The position numbers were made by a program, and so were the translations under genes. This document shows positions 26,680-37,480 of a stretch of 43,043 nucleotides of DNA, one piece after another (within the stretch, counting starts at the first letter, position 1; every line of letters begins with the position of its first letter). Source of the stretch: Nemertoderma westbladi (taxonomy: Eukaryota; Xenacoelomorpha; Nemertodermatida; Nemertodermatidae); the NCBI GenBank assembly GCA_032718475.1, contig JAUCBJ010000115.1:1-43043 (forward strand), read 5' to 3'. The notes under the pieces are model-generated. The model saw nothing but the letters and a program-made list of their open reading frames with translations. It was not told the DNA's origin and ran no database searches.

Positions 26680-27241
26680 TGTTTAATCCATTACCTGGCT
26701 GGATATTGTTCTGTGCTCCAGAAATCAGACCAGGCCAAGCAGATTTTGCATGTGCAGCATTACTGGATAAATTTGAGAGTTTGTCAATAATATTCGATTC
26801 TAACGTTTTTAACTGCATGCTAAACGACTCTTTAGCCTCCCCTATTTTTTTCTCCATATTTTTTTTCATAAAATCAATTCGTGTTTTTATATCCTCTTCT
26901 TCAATGTCCATTGGCGTGCCCGTTGCTAACTTTGGTAACGAAAGGGCCTCTAGGGCTCCAACAGCAATAACTGGCAGTTTTCCCTGTGAGTCTAACTCGG
27001 CTAATTTGTCCATTATATCCTTAAGAATAGCCTGAGCTGCCGATCTATCGTTAGTGTCTTTTCTCTTAATAAAATCGATGTTTCCCACCTCCTCGAACAG
27101 CAGACGTTTCGCCTCCAATATCTCTTCTGCTGTATAGTGCTTAATGTATAGGCCTATACTAGAGGATCCTCCAGTTATCTCAATTGGCGAGAATGCCGAG
27201 GTAATGTTTGTTGACAACAACTGGCTCGAAACATTCTTCAT
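26675..27241 (-). CDS. 5' half of the minus-strand ORF1-like frame interrupted by the BEL element
   Basis: 189 codons from ATG (27241) to the insertion point. It contains an N-terminal Ser/Thr/Ile-rich part, a helical acidic middle (AEEILEAKRLLFEEVG) and a long Lys/Glu-rich coiled coil (RIDFMKKNMEKKIGEAKESF and on) at about residues 115-165. With the insertion in place the frame runs three bases into the LTR and meets a stop (26672-26674). Coiled coil followed by an RRM-like segment in the other half (9677-10240) is the layout of many LINE ORF1 proteins, but a host gene cannot be excluded. Confidence 0.6.
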
Positions 27242-28018
27242 CAGATTAATTTGTTAAATGGTAAATAAACTAAGTACAAAATACTTAATAATATGCAATT
27301 AAATAACATAAAAGTATTTACTGTATATTCAAAATAATATTGTGTATATAATTTATCAAGATTAGAGATGCGAGTCAGGAAATGTAAGGAAATTTTCTAG
27401 ACATTTTTCCCACAATTTCGTATTTTATTAATTGTTGTTATATAAAATTAACTTTTAATTTTGTAATTCCCGCCCAAACTCTCCAACCTCCAATATCACA
27501 TTGCCCCCCCCCCCCCCCACCCCTTTCTTGTTACTTCTGATACGCTAAAATTTTAACATCCACTGATCTCTTTACCCGTTCAACATGCTCAAATACATTC
27601 CACATTCCCTGTGGCACCCATCTGTCTATGGGTGAGGTGAACGATCTATCTCGGTGCTGTGCTGGTATTTATTGCATTTTTTGTACTCAGATACTCAGTA
27701 CTACTAATAAAACTTGCAACACAGATTTTGTTGTCTCCAAATTGCAAACAATGGTTCAAGATTATTCTGCCAATGGATCCTTCTTTTTATTGTGGGCCCA
27801 AATGTTCCCCAAAGCGACACATAGTCGAGGCATAGACCTGTCGACGTCAATTACGCCCGATAAAAGGCTGTCACTGTCAATATGATGATGGCGGTGTTGT
27901 TAAATAGAACCAATTATACATCCACTATTCGGATGGGGGGGGGGGGCATTTTGAGGGCGGAAACGTCCTTGACTCGCATGGCATACACCTCTCAGCTATG
28001 GGCCAAGGCAAGTTATAT
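27242..28018. other. Region upstream of the interrupted frame, non-coding
   Basis: AT-rich, with a C15 run (27504-27518) and a G12 run (27935-27946). Two short plus-strand frames (27628-27885, 27882-28064) have no recognisable features. One would expect the minus-strand promoter or 5' leader of the 27241 frame here; none is evident. Confidence 0.4.
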
Positions 28019-28170
28019 GCAACACTACAGCACGCCCTTGTCACTTGTTAAACCCTCACTATAAAATATAATCACACCATTATATAATATATACAACACT
28101 ACAGCACGCCCTTTTCACTGTTGTTGTTAAACCCTCACTATAAAATATAATCGCACTATTATATAATATC
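28019..28170. repeat. 75-bp tandem duplication
   Basis: CAACACTACAGCACGCCCTT ... AAACCCTCACTATAAAATAT occurs at 28019-28092 and again at 28093-28170 with a few changes. Confidence 0.8.
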
Positions 28171-28173
28171 TGA

Positions 28174-28197
28174 GTGGCTCTTATAAATAAGAGCCAC
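28174..28197. repeat. 10-bp perfect hairpin
   Basis: GTGGCTCTTA, loop TAAA, TAAGAGCCAC. Confidence 0.7.
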
Positions 28198-28246
28198 GAA
28201 ATCAAATAATGAAAACAGCAGACGACTGACAGCAGACACCCGAGCG

Positions 28247-28271
28247 TGGGGGTGGGTGTTGGGGTGGGTGG
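28247..28271 (+). other. G-quadruplex-type tract
   Basis: Four G-runs (5, 3, 4, 3) separated by 1, 4 and 1 bases. Confidence 0.6.
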
Positions 28272-28299
28272 TGTCTGGGATGGAGGTGCGGGTGAGGGT

Positions 28300-29570
28300 A
28301 GTGTAAGTTTCAGAAGAAAAACACAACAATTACGATTACAATGACGTAAAAGTATAGTAAAATGAAACTTGGAAGCTTTTCTGTTTTAAAGAATGTAATA
28401 TTTTTGGACCTGAATCTGGTTGTACTTGCCCTTTTTATATAATAAGGATTGACTTGCCCTTTTTTATAATCTGGATTGATTTGCCATTATTTTTACCAAA
28501 TTCTTAAGAACAGTATATATATCTGGACCATCACTAGACATTACATTAACTTAATTAGTAATTACATGCAATGCCCTGATATGCCTCAAATACATAGGTT
28601 TAATACCTGAGTGTAGGCTATTTAAACTTACTTACATAAACTTACTTACCATATTTAGTGTGCTACAGTAGTATAGTAGACCTACCAGTACCGGCATGAT
28701 GAATACAAAACCTGAAATCATAAAGACTAATTTCTACAAATGGTACCCTGAACCTGGTTGTAGGCTAGTTAAACGTACTTACAGATTCACCTTACCATTA
28801 AACAAATTTGTTAAATGTGCTTTTGGTCCAAAAGTTAACATTTTATGAATAATATTAAATCAGCAATAAAATTGAACAAATCGCTACCATGTTAGGAATT
28901 ACCCTAGGTAGGCTACAAACCTATTTCAAATGATAACTGTCTGCAACACTACTTGAAGCTGTAATACTGTAGTAAACAGTATACTAAGAGTGGACTTTGA
29001 AATAGTTATGTTCTGTTCAGACAGACATATTTGCAGCACTACTGGTACGCCTACTGGTACATCCAAATAGGTAGGCCTACATTCAAAACATTATTACTCT
29101 ACAAAAACCAATAAATGAATAGTAAATGGAATCCCTTACATCCTAAACAAACAATTTGTATAGTAGCCAATGGCAGATCATCTTGTAGTTAATTGGTTTT
29201 TTTTAATGATTGATTCCACTGTAGTTTAGTTTGAATGTAGGAAGTGTGGAAGGAGAGCCTACTAATATGTTTTAGTAGGTATATCTTGGGTCGAACCAGG
29301 CAGATTGGTGTAGATGGGAGAGTAGCAAGAGTTCACATTGGCTTATTAACAATATACATCATCCAGTTAAACCCTGGCCTCAGCTTTAGAATCTTATTGA
29401 GTATTGAGAAATAACAGTAATTATGTATGGAGGTTTATTTATGCCTGGGATGGAACTGGGAGCAGGGCTGCTGAAAGGGCCTGGGGTAATGTATTTGTGG
29501 AAAATCCGGGCCCCCATTATATTTTGATGTGAAATAGGTGTAACTAGACTAGCAAGTACACGATGCTCCA
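28300..29570. other. Intergenic stretch without recognisable genes
   Basis: Stops in all frames; one TAGGCCTA at 29072. Repeated phrases such as CTTGCCCTTTTTATA (about 28427, 28455) and AAACTTACTTAC (about 28625, 28640) occur, nothing more. Confidence 0.5.
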
Positions 29571-29571
29571 T

Positions 29572-29601
29572 GGGGGAGGGAGGGGGGGGGGGGGGGGGGG
29601 G
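29572..29601. repeat. Poly-G tract
   Basis: G5, A, G3, A then G20. Confidence 0.9.
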
Positions 29602-29949
29602 TTAGTTTCGGTTCAAACATTTATGGTCTCCTGAAATATATTTTTGAGATGTTAGATATCTGGGTAAAATTTGGACATGAGCGTTATTCCTATTCTCTTA
29701 GTGACACTCTCGTATTCCTCACGAAAGCAGGGGGGTGATATTTATGTATTACTAACAAGTTGAATAGTTAATGGAAAAAATGGTCCCTCATTCATGTCAG
29801 AAACGAAAACAAGTCGGAACAACAAGTATCCGCCATTGTATAAGCTGCTTAACAGCAATATATTATTATTAAATCATATCAAGAAAGTTGGCATTGCCTG
29901 ATGACCAACCCAAAAGATAAAAAAACAGAAAAAAACTGTCCCTGAACCC

Positions 29950-30201
29950 TTGTATTATTTGTATATATCAAGCAGCACAGACGATGAAGAAGAAATATTG
30001 GATCAAGATGGCTCGGCAGATGGTTGTAGTGAAGATAACAGGCAAGAAGAAGTTGAGTGTGGAGAAGAGGCTTTATTGTCTTGTGTGCGCCTGAGGAAGG
30101 GTGGTACTTTTTGGCCTGCACGAATTGAGGTGCCCCCTGTGGGTGCAGCTGCTCCAAAGCCAAGAAATTATAAAGATTATTTTAAATGGGTATTTTTCTA
30201 G
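29950..30201 (+). CDS. Acidic frame of unknown origin
   Basis: 83 open codons, no ATG at the left end. Acidic segment STDDEEEILDQDGSADG, then CVRLRKGGTFWPARIEVPP and a Lys/Tyr-rich end. Protein-like composition and an acidic lead into an F-W-P-A-R segment suggest a remnant of a longer coding sequence, perhaps of the same transposon as the pogo-like frame that begins 110 bp further on. No family recognised. Confidence 0.3.
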   Translation: MYYLYISSSTDDEEEILDQDGSADGCSEDNRQEEVECGEEALLSCVRLRKGGTFWPARIEVPPVGAAAPKPRNYKDYFKWVFF

Positions 30202-30308
30202 GCTTGAACAATTACGCATGGATTAAACATACATCCAGTGACTACATTTTCAAAAAAAAAATTTCATAAAATCTAATAACATCTGGAAAAATGGAGAACA
30301 TCTACAAA

Positions 30309-30949
30309 GATGGGGTCTGGAAGACCAAGTAGGTTTTCAAAAGAAGAAGAAGATGCTTGGTCTCAGTAGTGAAATCCTTTACAGAGTTTGGATTTCCACT
30401 AGGGGAATGTGAATTTTTGGACTTAACGGAATCTTATATAAATAAGATAGGAAAATAAGTTCTCTTTCCGAAAACAGTTGGGCGACCCGGTGAGGAGTTC
30501 GTCTTTTCATGAAGCACTGGAAATGTGAGTTATCAATACGTACCCCTGCATTGCTCACGTTGTCGAGGACAATGGGCTGCAATCGCACAGTAGTCGAAGC
30601 ATGGTTTGCCCTTCTGAAAAAATATATTGACAATCATGGATTGGCAGATAGGCCAGCACAAATATTAAGTTTTGATGAAAGTGGAATGGGAACCAACCCA
30701 AATCGAAAAAATATCATTGCAAAGAAAGGAGCCAAAAATCAAACTAACATTATCCCTGGGTCAGGCAAGGAGCAATACACAATCCTCTCTACTGTGAGTG
30801 CCTCACCGAAAAATTACCCACCGCACATTGTTTATCAAGGAAATAATTTATATGGGGAATGGATGGAAGGTGGGCCACCAGGCGCCTTAATGGTGTTAAA
30901 TAGATGGATGAAACTACCAGTGTCTATAATGAGTATTTCAAACATTTAA
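30309..30949 (+). pseudogene. pogo-like (Tc1/mariner superfamily) transposase remnant
   Basis: The 30325-30500 part reads, over two frames with stops, as GRPSRFSKEEEDA, then VKSFTEFGFPLGECEFLDLT: the helix-turn-helix lead of pogo/CENP-B-type transposases. From 30509 an open frame of 146 codons follows. It holds KYIDNHGLADRPAQILSFDE with the first catalytic Asp (about 30673), KKGAKNQTNII and SASPKNYPPHIVYQGNNLYG, matching the DDE core (D-E-S-G, K-G-x-K, S-A...P-P...Y-x-G). The frame stops at 30949 soon after the G-G-P-P-G segment, so the second and third catalytic acids are lost. Broken by frameshifts and 3' truncation. Confidence 0.75.
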
Positions 30950-31289
30950 TTTTTTACTTTTATCCATAGGATATAAGTATAAGATAAGATATAGGTATAA
31001 GATATAAGTACTCACCTCCCTTGCAAGCCTCCCTGTGATCGTCCTGTATGTCTTGTCACAACAATAGTATATAGAAATTGTCGAAATTGGAGGATCAAAA
31101 TTTTTTTGGCTAGGCCTTGCTACGCCCCAAGCTGCCATTCAAATTAAAGATCAACATATATACAACAAAATTATTGCTAAACTGGGTTTCCCCAATTTGC
31201 CCAAAAGGACAAAAAATGACATCCAAATATTGATATCAATACCAAAATTGAAGGATTTCACTCTTGGTACTTACCAAAAATAGCACTTA

Positions 31290-32002
31290 TAAACGAAATG
31301 GAGAATTGACACCAGTTTTAATCGAATCAGCACCCTCGAAAACCTGTAAATACCGACAATTATCAATTTCTGTCTAACAGTATAGATTTTAACATATTGT
31401 GCCATGCAGCCATGTGCCACAAATATGTGTCACATGCTAAACTGGCACAACTGTGTGATAGCGGAATTTTAAACTATTTTCAATCGTATCAGCACCCTTG
31501 AAAACCCATAAGTACTGAAAATTGTCAATTTTTGTCTAGCAGGATAAATTTTGATATTTTATGCCATGTGCCGCAAACATTTGCCACATGCTAAAGTGGC
31601 ACAATTATGGAACCACGGGATTTGAAACTATTTGTAATCGTATCGGCACCCTTGAAATCCTATAAATAATGAAAATTCTAAATTTCTATCTAGCAGTAGA
31701 TATATTTGTATCTTGTGCCAAGTTCCGCAAACATGTGCCACATGTTAAAGTGGCACGTCTGAGTGACAGCGGAATTTGAAACTATTTGCAATCGAATCAG
31801 CACCCTCTAAAACCTCTAAATACTGAAAATTGTCAATTTCTGACTATCTGTAGTAAGTTTGATATTTTGTGCTATATGCTGAAAACATGTGCCACATGCT
31901 AAAGTGGCACGTCTGAGTGACAGCGAAATTTGAAACTATTTGAAATAGAATCAGCACCCTCAAAAACCTCTAAATACTGTAAATTATCAATTTTTGACTA
32001 TC
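31290..32002. repeat. 154-bp tandem satellite, about 4.5 copies
   Basis: The marker AAACTATTT recurs at 31471, 31625, 31779 and 31933, exactly 154 bp apart, with an earlier diverged copy near 31317. Each unit includes ATCAGCACCCT, AATTNTCAATTTCTG and the inverted pair GTGCCAC ... GTGGCAC around ATGCTAAA. Copies are about 80-85 percent alike by eye. Confidence 0.9.
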
Positions 32003-32385
32003 ACTAATATGTAATAAGTATTAATAATTAATATTAATTAGTAATAATAATTCGCAATGAGTGTGACCGCAGTCCACTTAGCGACCGCTCCCCCACCCCC
32101 CAGTGGCGTCTGAAGAGTGATGCCTCGGTTGTGAAGAACAGACCAAGTCTATTATAATAACCAAAGCGAGAAAGCATATTTGTTACTGTAATAGTTATCC
32201 GGTTATTGGGTAATAAGTATATTGGTGTTGGTGAATATTCAATATTTCAGAATTGAAATCCTAGTTGTCATTGTATTATTTATACTGCATTATAATTATA
32301 TTCTACGAGGCCAAAACATATTTGGTTATTATCTAGGATACTCAATATATGGGATAATTAGCTAAAATAAGTAATAAGTAATAAT
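32003..32385. other. Insertion-like segment splitting the 154-bp satellite
   Basis: Satellite sequence stops after TTGACTATC and resumes at TATTTTGTGCCATATG. The roughly 380 bp between are unrelated, begin and end with TAATAAGTA-like sequence (about 32013 and 32370-32385), and hold a C-run at 32090. Fits a small non-autonomous element, but no clear inverted ends were found. Confidence 0.4.
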
Positions 32386-32510
32386 ATTTTGTGCCATATG
32401 CCTCAAACATGTGCCACGTGCCTAATTTGTCTAATCTGTGCCACCACGGAATTTGAAACTATTTGCAATCGCATCAGCACTCTGGGAAACTCATGAGAAC
32501 CAAAAGCTGC
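32386..32510. repeat. Partial copy of the 154-bp satellite
   Basis: GTGCCATATGCC ... GTGCCACGTG ... GGAATTTGAAACTATTTGCA then CATCAGCACTCT, as in the array to the left. Confidence 0.8.
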
Positions 32511-33028
32511 GGCATTCTGGCATTGTTTATCATATTTCCCAAATATGATAATATTGGCAGATGCCAAGAAATGATGGCACAACGCCAAACATTGATACCC
32601 TTCCCAAACGATTCAGAACACTTGAAAACCCGTATTGAAGAAAAATTGTTCTTAAAACATGAACACTTTCCGAATTAATGCATTTTGGCCACAAATCATG
32701 GTTTCTGACCCACTGTGCAACACCAACAACACTGACAAATCGCAACAGATGATGCAAAATTGCATAATATAAGACATGCATAATTGTCTATTTATTGAAA
32801 ATGATTTCAGTTATTTTTGCCTTTTTGAAGGCCCGTATTTCTTCAGAGTCCCTTTGCAGGCGACGCTTCCACTGCTGCCATTGCGGCTCCAAATTGTCGT
32901 CGAGGGAAGTGGTGGACGTAGAGCTAATATTAATAGAAGTGTCTTCGGCGCACTCTGGATTCGCAATCCGTTGGAGTATCAATGCTACTGCTCTAGCTAT
33001 ATGTGTATATACTAATATGTGCTATATT

Positions 33029-33095
33029 ACAATATTAAACTCCCCCAGAAACATATTAGCATTGCTAATATTTTTCTGGGGGAGTTTAATATTGT
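33029..33095. repeat. Long near-perfect hairpin (67 nt)
   Basis: Outer arms of 23 bp (33029-33051 with 33073-33095) pair perfectly and contain ACTCCCCCAGAAA / TTTCTGGGGGAGT. After a single C-T mismatch an inner 8-bp stem ATATTAGC/GCTAATAT closes on a 3-nt loop. Length and near-perfect pairing resemble a microRNA precursor or a tiny inverted-repeat element. It lies just downstream (minus sense) of the Polinton-like remnant. Confidence 0.85.
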
Positions 33096-33191
33096 TTGTA
33101 GGTTCTAGAATAGTTTCAATGTCAATGGGGATAGAGTCTTATCATAATGATCAAATTTAACCAAGAGATTTTCGGGCATATACTCGAGTTG

Positions 33192-34076
33192 TCATTTACC
33201 CATATAGCAGCGTTCTCGATGCTCTTCCAACGAGTTGTCAGTGTAAAAGGCTCTGAGACAGCATTCGCAGTGCTTCTTGTTACCCATCGAAGTAGCTTTT
33301 GCATTTATTAATCTATCTAAGTTAGTAATAGCTACGTAGTGGGCGGGGTTTTTGGTTGTGGCTTCGATAAATAGTAAATTTATTACAGTTTTACCGGAAC
33401 AATGCACGCTATCTGGTTGACTTAGAATGGACAGTTCTTCTGTATTACTCCAACATAAAAGGTTTATACAGTATAAAGGGTTTGCTTTCAGAAACTGGGG
33501 AATACCACTTACTCTATCCACTGGAGAACTTAAAGTGGAAAAATCAAGCATGTTTAAGAAAGGATTATATGTTGATATTTTACTAATATTATTTTTTTTA
33601 TATCAATTTTTTTATAATTCGCGGCGGCCAATACCTCGTATTTAAAGCAATCTCCCAGTGGGTAGTCTACACTTACTGTACAGTTTTTATTTAATAATAA
33701 TTTAGAGTTATTCAAGCCTTGACCCTTTAAATAGGGATTGCGTTGCGAGCACGTTTTTCGCTCAATAGCTATTATGCGCCAACCCAAGCCGAGGCAGAGA
33801 AACACACTTAATAGTTGATCAATGCAGTTTACAGTGCCAGAAAACCAGTTAAAGAAGTCGTTATTATTTAGAATTTGGTTATTGCTACCGCTAGATTTAA
33901 AACAAAAGGACTCTATTTGGAATCCTTCGCTGGCCAACCATCATCTTTTTCTCCAAGGACAAGGTCAGGCAGCAGTCGCATCTGTACTGCGCGAAATGAG
34001 TTTTAATATGCCGCGATAAATGAACGCCCCAGGTCTCTTTATCACAGATTGGGCAGTTGACTTTATTTGTGGACAT
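33192..34076 (-). pseudogene. Polinton/Maverick-type polymerase-associated zinc-finger remnant
   Basis: Minus strand, starting at an ATG (34076). It reads CPICDKETWGVHLSRHIKTH (C2H2 finger), a second C-x2-C, then after a frame change GLGWRIIAIERKTC ... DCFKYEVLAAANYKK (33850-33600), and after another stop PQFLKANPL...ATTKNPAHYVAITNLDRL...CECCLRAFYTDNSLEEHRERC (33500-33195). The order G-W-R-I, C-F-K-Y-x-V-L-A-A, H-Y-x-x-I-x-x-L-x-R-L and a C-x2-C-x12-H-x3-C finger is, from memory, the region ahead of protein-primed DNA polymerase B in Polinton-like elements. The polymerase itself was not found. Several frame breaks and internal loss. Confidence 0.5.
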
Positions 34077-34225
34077 TGGTATCTTGAATCTAGAAAAATA
34101 AATTGTTTATTTGTAAAAAAAGAAAAATACTGTATGCTTGCTAAAAATATTGAAATACAGTAGGTGTGAATTAGTTACTAGGCAACAATACTGCGTTTTG
34201 TATAATTTGGCCTATTGATGACCAA

Positions 34226-34445
34226 AATTGTGTCAGTCAGTCAGTCAGTTGCCTCCGAGTCCAACAAAGTCCACAAAAGGCAGGTAGTCAGACAGTCACT
34301 TGCTCCATAGCCATGAAACAAAAGCGAGTAGTCAGCAGTGCAGTAGTGCTAGTGATATATTCTGTCAGTAGTATCGATAACCATGAAATATTAGCGGTGG
34401 GCCTATGCGAGATCTCAGTCAGTCAGTAGGATATATAGTGAATAA
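34226..34445. repeat. GTCA-rich simple repeat region
   Basis: (GTCA)n at 34226-34241 and scattered CAGTCAGTAG-type phrases up to 34432. Confidence 0.6.
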
Positions 34446-34698
34446 CCGTAGTAATCAATGTTGTTCGGTAAATCGTTACTACGGCACTACTAAATCAAAC
34501 TCGATTGATCAGATAGTCAGGTAGAAAAGCAGAAAGACAGATATACTGGTTGGAGGGTCCGATAGCGGTTTAGGCTACTGGCAGACCGGTACCACAGCAG
34601 TCTGACAGTATTTAATAATGGGGGTACCCTTTGCACCTATCTGTGACACTTACACAACACTGATGACTCATTTTGTGTCAGGGCGCTAATCAGTCTGA

Positions 34699-34771
34699 TT
34701 AATTAGGATAATCAATTAAACCCTAACTAGGAGTCATAAGACACCTATTAGGGTTTAATTGTACTAATTAA
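34699..34771. repeat. Imperfect inverted repeat with CCCTAA/TTAGGG
   Basis: Inner arms CAATTAAACCCTAA (34713-34726) and TTAGGGTTTAATTG (34748-34761) pair perfectly; outer arms TTAATTAG and CTAATTAA add 8 bp across a bulge. Confidence 0.75.
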
Positions 34772-34789
34772 TTGATAACACCTATCAAT

Positions 34790-35215
34790 TATTGCCCACC
34801 TCACCCGCACTAGTATTGTGGTTGATATAACACCTTCCCCACCCCACCCACGATTGTTACTATGGTTGATCTACCACCCTAAGCCGCGCATAGTACTGTG
34901 GTTGATTTACACCTTCCCCACCCCACCCGCTCTTAGTACTGTGGTTAATTTAACACACGTCCTACCCTACCCGCGATTTGTAGTGTGGTTAATTTGACAC
35001 CTTCCACACACCCACCCACGTTTGTTACCTATTGTTACCATTGTTACTATGGTTGATCTACCACCCTAAGCCGCGCATAGTACTGTGGTTGATTTACACC
35101 TTCCCCACCCCACCCGCTCTTAGTACTGTGGTTAATTTAACACACGTCCTACCCTACCCGCGCTTTGTAGTGTGGTTAATTTGACACCTTCCACTCACCC
35201 ACCCACGCTTAGTCA
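34790..35215. repeat. C-rich minisatellite with a 187-bp higher-order unit
   Basis: Units of about 55-60 bp such as TAGTACTGTGGTTGATTTA then CACCTTCCCCACCCCACCC. The block from 34861 recurs at 35048 (187 bp later) almost unchanged. Confidence 0.85.
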
Positions 35216-35264
35216 TGTGTAGGGGAACTCCATAACGTGAAAACCAAACGTCGAGAAAAGCAGT

Positions 35265-36660
35265 TACAATACAATACTACATATGGTTAATCCTATGGAC
35301 ATATACTTGGCTATATTGTGAGTTTGTCTTTAGAATAATTACAAGTGACCATTATAAGCGCAACCAATTTTTATTTCTCAACAGTTAATTTAAATACAAT
35401 AACATAACTAATTTATCATTATCATACCACATACCATTATCAACATCCACATACCCAACCCTCCATGAATATTAGCCCACCTTCCACGAACCTTCACCCA
35501 CCTTATTTAACCCTTTTCTCACCTCCCATGAATTCTCACCCACCCTCCCAGAACCTTCGCCCACCTTCACCCACCCTCTATCACCATTTGCCCTCCTCCC
35601 GCCGCCGCGGGAGGAGGGGTTGATACCCCTCCTCTATGGAGGGGTATCACCCATTCTCTATGACCATTCGCCAACCTCCCACGAGCTTTCACCAACCCCT
35701 CTGACCATTCGCCAACCTCCCACGAGCTTTCACCAACCCCTCTGTCCCTTTTCTCATCTTCCATTAATCCTTACCCAACCTCGCAGACCCTTGTCTGACC
35801 TTCTATAAATCCTCACCCACACTCTATGACCCTTCTCTCATCTTCCTTCCAAGAATCTTCACCACCCTCTCTGACGCTTCGCCCACCCTCTACGAAACTT
35901 GACCCAACCATCTCTGAACATTGCCGAGCCCGTTGAGGAATGAAGGAGACACTGCAGCCAGTGATAGGTAACATTAAAAAAAATTAGTTCATATCGTAGA
36001 TTTTAACGTACCAGTTATATTTCTCAAACCAATCAAGTGATCATTAAGTGTCTTGTGGTAACTAGATATATTACACAATACTGCAAATGGTCATTCCTAT
36101 GGACATATACTTGGCAATATTGTGAGTTTGTGTTTAGGATTATTACAAGTGACCATTTCAAGCAAACTCACTATTTCTCAAAATTAAATTAAATTACAAC
36201 AATGTAAATAAATTATTAACCCCTCCCACATTCCCAAACCACCCACACCATTTTCTCACCTTCCACGAATCTTCATCCCACCCTCCCTGACCTTTAGACC
36301 ACCTTCACGAATCTTCACCCACCCTCACTGTCGCTTCACCAACCCTCTCTATGCAGACTCTGCACTGCAGACAGTGATAGGTATCATTTAAAATAAATTA
36401 CTTATTAGCTGTTAAAGAAGCAGCTATATTTCCAAACAAACAAGTGATCATTAAGTGTCTTGTATGTATATATGATCTAACACAATACTACATATGGTAT
36501 TTCCTACTGACATATACTTGGCTATATTGTGAGTTTGTATTTAGGATTATTACAAGTGGCCATTATTAGCAAACAGTTACTATTTCTCAAAAGTCAATTT
36601 AAATAACACAACATAACTAATTTGTCATTCACCACCCACCTTGAACATCTCGAACAATCT
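35265..36660. repeat. Complex repeat: three copies of an AT-rich unit separated by C-rich tracts
   Basis: An AT-rich unit of about 150 bp containing GACATATACTTGGC and ATTGTGAGTTTGT...ATTACAAGTG occurs at about 35268, 36072 and 36480. Copies 2 and 3 are preceded by CAGTGATAGGTA and ATCATTAAGTGTCTTGT. Between them are CTCACCCACCCTC-type tracts (35450-35930, 36225-36360). No coding potential despite short open frames near 35567-35808. Confidence 0.8.
35591..35648. repeat. Two consecutive GC-rich hairpins
   Basis: CCCTCCTCCCGC / loop CGCC / GCGGGAGGAGGG (12-bp stem), then GATACCCCTCC / loop TCTAT / GGAGGGGTATC (11-bp stem) three bases later. Confidence 0.85.
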
Positions 36661-37480
36661 CGACATCTTTTAAATAAACTGACTGGAACTCCGGTGTCTA
36701 CCCTTTAACCTCTGCATTATAATGTTATATGATAACTATATCAAAACATTTCACTCTAATATACCGGTACCGATAATTCTAAACAATAATTGCAAATTAT
36801 AATTCAACGATTCACTTAATTCAATCATTCCAATATTTTTTATTTGATAGTTTTGATTATACTATAAAACTATATTGTATGTTAAACTGAAAAGGGTTCT
36901 ACAAGTTTACTTTTTTTATCCCTTACAGTGTCTGTCTTTCCATCTTTTAAAGGATTTTACCTTGGATTCAATGTCTATTACAGGGTGTTTTGTCCCAAAC
37001 TGTCCCGTCTGTATGGGTAATTACAGGTGGGACATTTATTACAGGTGGGACAGCGCTTTTAAGCCTAAAATTGGCTAAGCACTTACTCTAACATCTCTCC
37101 CAGTTGTTTAAATGAATTCATGAAGTCCTCAGCTTTCAGAAAATATATAGTTTTCCATACTTATTGAAGAAAAATAATTATGTAAAAAAAACTTTATCCT
37201 GGCCACTATTTTGTGGTTTCACCCATATTTGAATGTGCTCATATTATAATATCTTCGTAGTTACTTTACACTCTCTGTTTGTTGTTAACACATAATTGTT
37301 AAATATTTTGTAATTTGATAAGTTTTATATTCCTTTGATTTCAAATACAGGAGGGAGAGGGGGGGGGGGGGGATTCCTGTCTCGGCGAATTAGCATTGTA
37401 AGGGTCAATGATTAATTTTATTGCTCGTTAATTATCAAGTAGGGGAGAAGGTTATGAGATAAACAAAATGTTTTCATATT
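36661..37480. other. Intergenic stretch without recognisable genes
   Basis: AT-rich; a direct repeat TTACAGGTGGGACA near 37021 and 37039, and a G14 run at 37359-37372. Nothing coding seen. Confidence 0.5.

Noticed and set aside
35567-35808. Pro/His-rich open frames on both strands
   Set aside because: They follow the C-rich repeat and hairpins; composition artefact.
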